Assembly (NCBI GenBank): GCA_031549185.1
Contig: JAVBQG010000015.1
Span: forward strand, 41,793 to 105,792
Reading direction: 5' to 3'
DNA: 64,000 nt
Source: JAVBQG01 sp031549185
GTDB taxonomy: Bacteria; Synergistota; Synergistia; Synergistales; Synergistaceae
The position numbers and the translations under genes are program-made. Below are positions 58,303 to 64,000 of the stretch, piece after piece. How positions within the stretch are numbered: the first letter of the stretch is position 1; the number at the start of each line of letters is the position of its first letter. The notes below the pieces were generated by a model. The model searched no databases. It was not told the DNA's origin and worked only from the letters and a program-made list of their open reading frames with translations.

Positions 58303-58983
58303 TTATGCCTCCTCTTCTCGATTTTTTTGCACTTCTCTCATATAGGCGTATATCGTGAACTTGCTGTTGCCCGTCTCTCTTGCCAGGAATTCAACCGAGC
58401 CTTTCATCAGGAAGAAACCCTTGTCCAGGAGGCTTCGTACGATCTCCTTCTTCTCCCCCTTGGAGAGTGCGTGAAGCGGTTTTCCCGAGGCGATTTTGAT
58501 TTCTTGAAGCGAGTTTTTGAAAACGTCCTCTATCTCGAGTCCGTAAAATTCGTTGATCGGCTCGGATTCCTCTAAATCCATCCCCACGGAGAAAAATTGC
58601 TCGACCAACTTCTTGGCGATCTGTGCTTTCGCCGTGTCGAAATGAAGACAAAGAAGTCCGACGACCTTGTCCCTTTCATCCCGCAGAAAAATGACGCCGC
58701 ATTTGATCAGAACGCCGTTGTTGGCGTGGGCCATGTAGGTGTGAACGCCGTTGCGGTACTGATCCGCCGTGTTCAGGAGCTGCAGGCCGTACCCCGTCAT
58801 GGGCGAACCGAGCTCCCGCCCGGTGATATGGCCGTTTACGCAGGCTACGATCGAATGTTCCAGTACGCCGACATCGTAGAGCAGAATTTCGCAGTCATCC
58901 CCCAGGATGGCCGCCAGGCCTCTCACGACTTGAACAAACGGGCGGAGGAACGAATGCATCTGTTTTCCTACTTCAAAGTGCAC
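58303..58983 (-). CDS. YheO-like transcriptional regulator (PAS_6 + HTH_22)
   Basis: A 226-residue regulator with an N-terminal PAS-like domain (residues about 15-125, LAAILGDDCEILLYDVG) and a C-terminal helix-turn-helix of the HTH_22 family (about 165-222, FLARETGNSKFTIYAYMRE). It starts at a GTG, seven bases after GGGAGG, and has its own strong promoter. It sits about 100 bases upstream of the FAD/iron-sulfur operon and is likely to control it; related proteins respond to amino acids. Confidence 0.87.
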   Translation of the reverse strand: MHFEVGKQMHSFLRPFVQVVRGLAAILGDDCEILLYDVGVLEHSIVACVNGHITGRELGSPMTGYGLQLLNTADQYRNGVHTYMAHANNGVLIKCGVIFLRDERDKVVGLLCLHFDTAKAQIAKKLVEQFFSVGMDLEESEPINEFYGLEIEDVFKNSLQEIKIASGKPLHALSKGEKKEIVRSLLDKGFFLMKGSVEFLARETGNSKFTIYAYMREVQKNREEEA

Positions 58984-59037
58984 GAACGTCCCTCCCGATT
59001 GCGAACAGTTTATTTGTGTGCATTCCTTGGTGATTGA

Positions 59038-59066
59038 ATTCTAAATAGCAGACAAAAAATTGTCAA
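59038..59066 (-). promoter_or_regulatory. Promoter of the YheO-like regulator
   Basis: TTGACA (59066-59061), a 17-base spacer and TAGAAT (59043-59038). Confidence 0.8.
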
Positions 59067-59170
59067 TCCCTGGAGGTGAATATAAGAGGCGAATTATATG
59101 CATCCCAGATAAATATATTGGTATTACTGGGTTATGTGAATATCGTGATTGCTGGAGGGAGGTGGTACTA

Positions 59171-59197
59171 TGAACAATTTTTTGTGTGAAACTTAAT
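59171..59197 (+). other. Nine-codon ORF with a strong ribosome site
   Basis: ATG-AAC-AAT-TTT-TTG-TGT-GAA-ACT-TAA, encoding MNNFLCET, is preceded by GGAGGGAGGTGG. Its stop overlaps the tsaB stop on the other strand. It may be a leader peptide or the scar of a deleted gene; no downstream gene on this strand is in reach. Confidence 0.3.
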
Positions 59198-59831
59198 CCG
59201 GGTCTCTCATGTACACGGCGCCGATCTCTGTCGGCTCCAGCGCGGCGATGCGCACGGCGGCCAGCGCCACATTGACGCCGATGGAGGGAACGCGGGGAAG
59301 TCGAACGCCATCGAGTGGGGACAGTTCCTGCCACGACAGGGAGTCTGCGCCTACGACGACCAGCCTCTCGCGCGGCGTGGCGTGAGCGCGCAATAGATCG
59401 GCAAATTGCGTGGGTTCGTAACACCCTGAAAAGACCTCCGCGTGTCCCCAGTACAGAGCTCCGTACAGAACCCTGCTGTTCGCTCGCAGCACGGGAGCTA
59501 CGGCCCAGCTCGGGTTCAGGAGGTCGTACGCGAGGGCGTACAGAGACGAGATGGGCGCGACTTTGATTTGCAACGCCTCCGCGAGGGCCGTTGCGTAGGC
59601 AACGCCGATGCGTATGCCTGTGTAGTAGCCGGGGCCCACGGTTACGGCGACGAGGTCGACGTCCTTCAGCGAGAGTTTACTTCTCCTCAGGAATCGTTCC
59701 ACTTCGCCGGGCAGCAACTCCGATTGTCCCCTGCCGACGTCGAGGTTTGTCTCTGCGAGGGCCTTTTCTCCGTCCGCCAACCCAAGATTGAGCCAGCGCA
59801 GGGAGCAGTCGATTCCGAGTGTCAACGACAT
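59193..59831 (-). CDS. tsaB: tRNA threonylcarbamoyladenosine biosynthesis protein TsaB
   Basis: A 212-residue ASKHA-fold protein, the partner of TsaD in t6A37 formation. It shows TLGIDCSLRWLNLGL, GRGQSELLPGEVERFL and TVGPGYYTGIRIGVAYATALAEAL, the family signatures. The true start ATG 59831 lies 10 bases inside the tsaE end; a longer frame to 60002 is spurious. Confidence 0.93.
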   Translation of the reverse strand: MSLTLGIDCSLRWLNLGLADGEKALAETNLDVGRGQSELLPGEVERFLRRSKLSLKDVDLVAVTVGPGYYTGIRIGVAYATALAEALQIKVAPISSLYALAYDLLNPSWAVAPVLRANSRVLYGALYWGHAEVFSGCYEPTQFADLLRAHATPRERLVVVGADSLSWQELSPLDGVRLPRVPSIGVNVALAAVRIAALEPTEIGAVYMRDPD

Positions 59832-60340
59832 GGTGAATCCCTCTCGAAAAACCTCAGGATCTCCGTGTACGCCTCGGATAAGGACGCGATCGCATCGCCT
59901 CCGAAGGCGGAAAACTGCATGAACCTGACATCGCCCTCGGCCTGAGAAATGGCGATGTCCCACCTGTTTGCAAGGGGCGGTCTCTTCCATTTCTCCCCCC
60001 ACTCGACGAGTACGGCGCCTCCGTCGTGCAGATACTCCTCGAGTTGTATGGTCTCGCTCCTTGTCTCTTTCAGCCTGTAGAGGTCGGCATGTACGAACAA
60101 GAACGTTTTGTCCGGAAGGGTGTGCACGGATTCGACGGCGAACGTGGGGCTCTTGACGTTCGTCGCTCCGAGGGCGCCGCCGACGGCGCGAGCCAGTTGT
60201 GTCTTGCCGACGCCGAGATCGCCGTAAAGCAACACGAGAAGCCCGGAGCGGATGCTCTTCGCGAGAATCGAGCCGAAGATCTCCGTGTCCCGGACGGAGC
60301 GGCTCGCAATGTGTGGCAGCGCGACGCGAAGCACCTTCAC
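59822..60340 (-). CDS. tsaE: tRNA threonylcarbamoyladenosine biosynthesis ATPase TsaE
   Basis: A 172-residue P-loop ATPase (YGDLGVGKTQLARAV; SPTFAVESVH; ADLYRLKE; VLVEWGEKW). It works with TsaB/TsaD in t6A synthesis. The start is a GTG at 60340 that overlaps the stop of the small membrane protein (GTGA). Confidence 0.92.
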   Translation of the reverse strand: MKVLRVALPHIASRSVRDTEIFGSILAKSIRSGLLVLLYGDLGVGKTQLARAVGGALGATNVKSPTFAVESVHTLPDKTFLFVHADLYRLKETRSETIQLEEYLHDGGAVLVEWGEKWKRPPLANRWDIAISQAEGDVRFMQFSAFGGDAIASLSEAYTEILRFFERDSPCR

Positions 60341-60585
60341 TCCCGCCCCCCGCGCTTGCCGATGAGGAGCATGATCACACATGCCAGCCCGACGCTAGCG
60401 ACCATGAGCAGCGGGGATTTGAGGGAGAGCTCGGGGTTGATCGCTTTCATCACTGCGAGGCAAGCGATCAGGATGATGAAGCTGAGCAGCGTGAATCTCT
60501 GCCCTCTCCGCATGGGCGTCTTTCTGCCGTCCAGGAATTTAGCCCCCTGTCGTTGTCTCTTCCGCCGTTCTTCTTTGAATCCCAT
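60337..60585 (-). CDS. Small two-helix membrane protein, unknown function
   Basis: An 82-residue protein with a very basic N-terminus (MGFKEERRKRQRQ), two hydrophobic helices (about residues 33-50 and 58-77) and a basic tail KRGGRE. It lies between nnrDE and tsaE and is translationally coupled to tsaE. GGAGGAG precedes the ATG. No family recognised. Confidence 0.7.
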   Translation of the reverse strand: MGFKEERRKRQRQGAKFLDGRKTPMRRGQRFTLLSFIILIACLAVMKAINPELSLKSPLLMVASVGLACVIMLLIGKRGGRE

Positions 60586-60587
60586 CT

Positions 60588-62096
60588 CTATTGCTCCTCC
60601 ACGGGGATGTAATTCGCAATTTCCCTCGCCAGGAGGGCTTTTTTCGCGTCCTGCGCGTCCGTTCCGACCTTGCCATGGAGCAGCGCGCCGAGCGTCGCCG
60701 CGTCCAGTGGGGGCATCCCAATGGCGAGAAATGCTCCGATCGCGCCGCTCAGAACATCGCCGGAGCCAGCCACCGCGAGCGCCTGAGAGCCTTCCAGCAC
60801 GACCCGTTCCTCTCGCGCGTCAGATATCAGCGTGCCCGGGCCCTTCAAAAGCGCGACGCCGTAGCGCGAGGCAAGCTCGCGGCACGCGGCGAGGCGCCTG
60901 TCTGCCACGAAAGAGGACTCTTTGTTCAGAAGCCTCCCCGCCTCCCCTGCGTGCGGGGTGAGGATCGCATCCTCTCTGCGCCTGAAACACTCGTCTCCGG
61001 CGAGATACGAAAGATGGAAGAGCGCGTCGGCGTCGACGAGCAGCGGTTTTTGCCAGCGGCGCCAGAAGAGAGCGGTCATCCTTGCGGCAGATTCGTCCCG
61101 TCCGATGCCGGGGCCCACGACCGCAGCGTTGTACCTCCCCATTAGGGATGCGATCCGCTCCTTCAGCGCATCGGCGCTCTCCATAGGCAGCGGCTCGAAG
61201 ATCACCTCCGGCAGCAGCGAACTTGCGGCGCCGGCAAGAAAGTCCGGGACAACGAGCGCCACGAGGCCGCATCCCGCTCGCAACGCGCCCATCGCCGCCA
61301 AAACCGGCGCGCCGCGATAATGCTCGCACCCTCCCACAATCAGGAGCGATCCCCTGTCGCCTTTGTGCGCGTCCCTCCGCACAGGGGGCGTCAGACGGGG
61401 GATGTCCGAGCGGTCGTAACCGAGCAGGAAAGGCTCGTCCGCGAGAACCCGGTCTGCCGATATGCCGATGTGACAGACCTCGATCTCTCCGGCGTGCAGA
61501 GACCCCGGCGCGATTGCCAGGCCCGGTTTCTCCGTCAGGAAGGTTGCGGTGAGGGAGGCCTCGATCGCGGGCCCCGCCGTCTCCCCCGAATCGGGGTCGA
61601 CGCCGCTGGGGATGTCCAGCGACACGATTTCTGTCGTGGAAGAACAGAGGAAAATCAGCCTCGCGACCTCTCCCCCGGGAGCGCCGGCAGATCCTGTGCC
61701 GAGCAGCGCGTCCACAACGAGATCGGCGTCGCGCACCATCTTCGAAGTCTCCTCGTCTTCAAGCGTGCTGGATTGGAGGATTCTCAGGCCGCACTTTACA
61801 GCCACGTTTGCCGCCGTCGCCGCGTCGTTTTTGTATCCCTCGGGCGCCAGCGTCGAAAGAATTTGTACAGATCGTCCGGCGACCGAAAGGTGGCGTGCGG
61901 CGACAAAACCGTCACCGCCGTTGTTTCCAGGGCCGCAGAGGATCAGAATTTTTCCGGCGCGCGGATAATGGCGAAGAATCGTTTCGGCGGCGCCGCGCCC
62001 GGCGTTTTCCATCAGCACAACGCCGGGTATGGAATATGTTTCCTCCGCCAGGCGGTCCGCTTTTCTCAGGGTTTCGCTCGCGTAGTAGCGTTTCAT
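60588..62096 (-). CDS. nnrDE: Bifunctional NAD(P)H-hydrate epimerase/dehydratase
   Basis: A 502-residue fusion that repairs damaged NAD(P)HX. The N-terminal YjeF_N epimerase (about 1-215) has VVLMENAGRGAAETIL and CGPGNNGGDGFVAARHL. The C-terminal carbohydrate-kinase-like dehydratase (about 225-500) has GDRGSLLIVGGCEHYRGAP, DADALFHL, LTPHAGEAGRLL and the Gly-rich VAGSGDVLSGAIGAFL. It starts with a ribosome site inside the end of acpS. Confidence 0.94.
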   Translation of the reverse strand: MKRYYASETLRKADRLAEETYSIPGVVLMENAGRGAAETILRHYPRAGKILILCGPGNNGGDGFVAARHLSVAGRSVQILSTLAPEGYKNDAATAANVAVKCGLRILQSSTLEDEETSKMVRDADLVVDALLGTGSAGAPGGEVARLIFLCSSTTEIVSLDIPSGVDPDSGETAGPAIEASLTATFLTEKPGLAIAPGSLHAGEIEVCHIGISADRVLADEPFLLGYDRSDIPRLTPPVRRDAHKGDRGSLLIVGGCEHYRGAPVLAAMGALRAGCGLVALVVPDFLAGAASSLLPEVIFEPLPMESADALKERIASLMGRYNAAVVGPGIGRDESAARMTALFWRRWQKPLLVDADALFHLSYLAGDECFRRREDAILTPHAGEAGRLLNKESSFVADRRLAACRELASRYGVALLKGPGTLISDAREERVVLEGSQALAVAGSGDVLSGAIGAFLAIGMPPLDAATLGALLHGKVGTDAQDAKKALLAREIANYIPVEEQ

Positions 62097-62097
62097 C

Positions 62098-62463
62098 TCA
62101 GGACTCCAGCACGACGAACGCGAGCGCGAAATCCCCCTCGTGCGTGAGCGAGAGCCAGCATTGCGCGATGTCCTTCTCTTCGAATTTCCTGGCGAGATTA
62201 TCGTCGAAGACGATGACGGGGCCCGACTGCGTGCGTTTCACCCACGAGCTTCGCAAACCGACACCGAAGACGCCCCATCCGCCGGCCTTGGCGAGAGCCT
62301 CTTTCGCAGCGAAGGCGCTGGCAAAGTGCCGGGCCGGGTCTCCCTGGGCGTTTGCGTAGGCGATCTCCTCGGGAGAGAAGACTTTTTCCACGAAGTGGGC
62401 GTTTTTCGTAGCGTTCTTCATGCGCGATATTCTGCACAGGTCGGTTCCTATTCCTCTGATCAT
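62098..62463 (-). CDS. acpS: Holo-[acyl-carrier-protein] synthase
   Basis: A 121-residue phosphopantetheinyl transferase. It has the magnesium-binding GIGTDLCRI and FAAKEALAKA motifs and the C-terminal SLTHEGDFALAFVVLE. GGGGGAG precedes the ATG at seven bases. Its neighbour nnrDE is a common genomic partner. Confidence 0.94.
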   Translation of the reverse strand: MIRGIGTDLCRISRMKNATKNAHFVEKVFSPEEIAYANAQGDPARHFASAFAAKEALAKAGGWGVFGVGLRSSWVKRTQSGPVIVFDDNLARKFEEKDIAQCWLSLTHEGDFALAFVVLES

Positions 62464-62544
62464 GTTTCATCTCCCCCACTCCGCCGGCGCGTCATATTCG
62501 TGTATAGTATACATCGCGTCTTGAAATATGATAGGGGGAGCGTC

Positions 62545-62580
62545 ATGAAACCGTATTGCCTCAAAATAAAAAGTACCTGA
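62545..62580 (+). pseudogene. Gene interrupted by the insertion sequence (first three codons only)
   Basis: A good ribosome site (AGGGGGAG) and ATG at 62545 begin a frame, MKP, that then enters the IS end and stops at 62578-62580. The original gene's remainder would lie past 63995, outside the window, so its identity is unknown. Confidence 0.5.
62555..62580 (+). repeat. Left outer IS end repeat
   Basis: TTGCCTCAAAAT...AGTACCTGA. Paired with the inner copy and inverted at the right end. Confidence 0.75.
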
Positions 62581-62589
62581 ATTGATATC

Positions 62590-62616
62590 GTTGCCTCACA
62601 AAGGGAAAGTACCTGA
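62590..62616 (+). repeat. Left inner IS end repeat
   Basis: GTTGCCTCACAA...AAGTACCTGA, 35-36 bases inside the outer copy. Confidence 0.75.
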
Positions 62617-62660
62617 AGCCGTTCTTCCCTCCCTTCCCTTTGTGGGGCGTATCCATGTGA

Positions 62661-63908
62661 TTATATTCCATCGTCATTCAGTCCAAGGTCAGGTGTATTG
62701 TCGCTCTCCGGCACTTGTAGGTTCCCAGACAGCACTTTGTACCTGCGTAGTTCACCCACGAAGCGGGTAACTTCGCGACGCAGTGCCGCAGGATTCAAGT
62801 TCGCAAAGATTTCGCGCAGAAGCATCTTTCTCTTTTCGTCAACGTGTTCTGACGCCAACACGCGACGGTACGGCGTCAGAGGCGTGTCCAGTTTTCGTAT
62901 GATGCGGCCTCCGTCGCGCCTCTTGGCGATGAGCTTTTGCGAGGGCATGAAGAAGTTGGTGAGCAGACGCAGGCGATCATAGATCTCGTTGAGCAGCGCG
63001 CATTCTTCTTGGGTCTCAAGCCTCCCGTAACCCACTGTCTGGCGTACGATCGACCAATTCTTCTGCTCCACATGACAACCGTCATTTTTCTTGTAGGGCC
63101 TTCCGCGCGTGAAGTAGATGCCCTCGTCTCTACAGTAACGGAACATCAGGTCGTTGATGAACTCAGCACCCGAGTCGCTGTCGACTCCGTGAATGGGGAA
63201 TGGGAAACGGGTACGTATCTCCTGAAATTCGCTGTAAACATGCCTGGCCGCCTTATTGAACGCCGCCCGCTGCTCCGTCCAGCAGGTATGGATGTCGGTC
63301 ACATCCAGCGTTACGACGTATTGACCGCGCGTGGTTTCGCCGCAGTGCGCGACCGTATCCATCTCCACAAATCCCGGGCGTTTCTCGTTCCATTCGGTTC
63401 CCGTGCGGATCGGTATCTGGTTTTTCAGTAAACTGCCTGGCTTTGTGGTCGCGCGTCCTTTCAGGCACATTCGTCGCCTCTCTTCTTTCAACAAGCGGTC
63501 GATGGTGGAAGCTGACATCGCGCGCAGCTTATCCTCAAGCGGTCTATCCAGAGAGAGCTCGCCGGATCGTGACAGGGCTTCAAGCATGTCGGGCATTCCA
63601 GCCGCGATCCGCTTGCCACACGAAAAATCCATCACGGCCCACACGGTCGCCAGAGGTTCAAGGCACTCCGGTCCGTACAGTCGTTTTCGGCCCCGTGGCT
63701 TTGGAGGTGCTTTCATTTTTTTCTGAACGGGGCCTCTTTGTTTGCTGGAGCGCAGTTTTCTGGCTCCATAGCTTCGGTTGAATCCTGTCAGCTTGCAGAA
63801 ATGGTCCAATATCTGCCCTTTTTCTTTTTTGCTGGCTTTGCGGTACTCGTCTCGTTGCACATTGGTCACTGATTGTTTCTCTTTCATAGATAGCGGCATC
63901 TTCGACAC
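62661..63908 (-). CDS. IS transposase (integrase-core/rve DDE)
   Basis: A 415-residue transposase. An N-terminal DNA-binding region with a helix-turn-helix (about residues 20-60) is followed by the integrase core. The catalytic triad is visible as Asp in VEMDTVAHCG, Asp in HGVDSDSGAEF and Glu in NDGCHVEQKN. The frame is intact, and the C-terminal 70 residues are basic. The start is GTG 63908 or ATG 63899, the latter with a better-spaced AGAGGA. No accessory gene is present. Confidence 0.9.
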   Translation of the reverse strand: MSKMPLSMKEKQSVTNVQRDEYRKASKKEKGQILDHFCKLTGFNRSYGARKLRSSKQRGPVQKKMKAPPKPRGRKRLYGPECLEPLATVWAVMDFSCGKRIAAGMPDMLEALSRSGELSLDRPLEDKLRAMSASTIDRLLKEERRRMCLKGRATTKPGSLLKNQIPIRTGTEWNEKRPGFVEMDTVAHCGETTRGQYVVTLDVTDIHTCWTEQRAAFNKAARHVYSEFQEIRTRFPFPIHGVDSDSGAEFINDLMFRYCRDEGIYFTRGRPYKKNDGCHVEQKNWSIVRQTVGYGRLETQEECALLNEIYDRLRLLTNFFMPSQKLIAKRRDGGRIIRKLDTPLTPYRRVLASEHVDEKRKMLLREIFANLNPAALRREVTRFVGELRRYKVLSGNLQVPESDNTPDLGLNDDGI

Positions 63909-63934
63909 TTCCTCTGGCTGAGGTAGGTCGATTT

Positions 63935-63961
63935 TCAGGTACTTCTTTATTGTGAGGCAAC
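63935..63961 (-). repeat. Right inner IS end repeat
   Basis: Inverted copy of the left inner repeat (TCAGGTACTT...TGTGAGGCAAC). Confidence 0.75.
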
Positions 63962-63970
63962 GATGTCTTT

Positions 63971-63995
63971 TCGAGTACTTTTTTTGTGAGGCAAC
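63971..63995 (-). repeat. Right outer IS end repeat
   Basis: Inverted copy (TCGAGTACTT...TGTGAGGCAA) with one or two differences from the inner copies. Confidence 0.7.
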
Positions 63996-64000
63996 GCGGA

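Larger units (their letters stand above)
62555..63995. mobile_element. Insertion sequence with paired terminal repeats
   Basis: An about 1.44 kb element with a single transposase. The outer ends are TTGCCTCA... (62555) and ...TGAGGCAA (63994). Each end has two copies of the same motif TTGCCTCA-N(8-11)-AGTAC(C/T)(T/C)GA, spaced about 35 bases apart. No target-site duplication can be checked, because the window ends only five bases beyond. The transposase fits an rve-type (IS481/IS1202-related) group, but the family is not assigned. Confidence 0.8.

Noticed and set aside
1..64000. CRISPR array or rRNA genes
   Set aside because: No regularly spaced direct repeats and no rRNA sequence were seen.

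Overview
The window (about 57% GC) looks like a chromosomal piece of a Synergistota (Synergistaceae) bacterium. The best evidence is two adjacent secreted proteins (4349-7356, minus strand) that both end in the phylum's Synergist-CTERM sorting tail: a Gly-rich stretch, an invariant GGC(D/N)TG cysteine motif, a hydrophobic helix and basic residues. Amino-acid-oxidising and ferredoxin-linked oxoacid enzymes fit that lifestyle. Genus assignment is not attempted.

Layout. 1-4237: B12-dependent ribonucleotide reductase (cut by the window edge), a HAD phosphatase, QueD and a DUF72 protein. 4349-7356: the two Synergist-CTERM proteins. 7469-17363: a type II secretion operon (gspF, E, D, a minor pseudopilin, C, N, M, L, K, J) with most genes overlapping by a few bases, and no major pseudopilin gspG in view. 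Upstream it is coupled to an O-antigen-ligase-like gene and a ParB-family gene. 20492-24873: core information genes dnaB, rplI, yybS, rpsR, ssb, rpsF and an ftsB/divIC gene. 24875-36086: argS, a DUF3857-like exported protein, secA, a DUF362 iron-sulfur protein, nth, a Lon-family protease and a cold-shock gene. 36417-43300: clpB, a VOC protein, a small exported protein, a HAD phosphatase and an aminotransferase-GntR pair with a likely operator. 43298-45921: a truncated kinase-fold gene, an EFR1-type flavodoxin/ferredoxin, a reductase remnant and xdhC.

45990-49847 is an arsenic cluster read on the minus strand: arsR, an unrecognised small gene, arsD, arsA, arsM. This is the most unusual part of the window. 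The small gene (49014-49385) is an open frame of good coding quality interrupted only by two adjacent UGA codons. arsD has one UGA in frame just before a Cys-rich tail (GPNCGPSGCC) that restores the usual ArsD length. Downstream of the (last) UGA in each gene there is a near-identical hairpin whose apical GUC lies exactly 18-20 nucleotides after the UGA. I infer that both are selenoproteins with SECIS elements, i.e. a selenocysteine-containing arsenic-handling system. No Sec machinery is in the window, so this remains an inference.

49884-64000: an ISAs1-type transposase remnant, tRNA-Gly(CCC) with a strong promoter, an RlmD-type rRNA methyltransferase, the korDABC oxoacid:ferredoxin oxidoreductase operon, a five-gene FAD/iron-sulfur amino-acid dehydrogenase operon (hcnABC / dye-linked proline dehydrogenase type) behind a YheO-type regulator, a housekeeping set (tsaB, tsaE, a small membrane protein, nnrDE, acpS), and an intact insertion sequence with paired repeats at each end, inserted three codons into an unknown gene. 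Most genes are on the minus strand.
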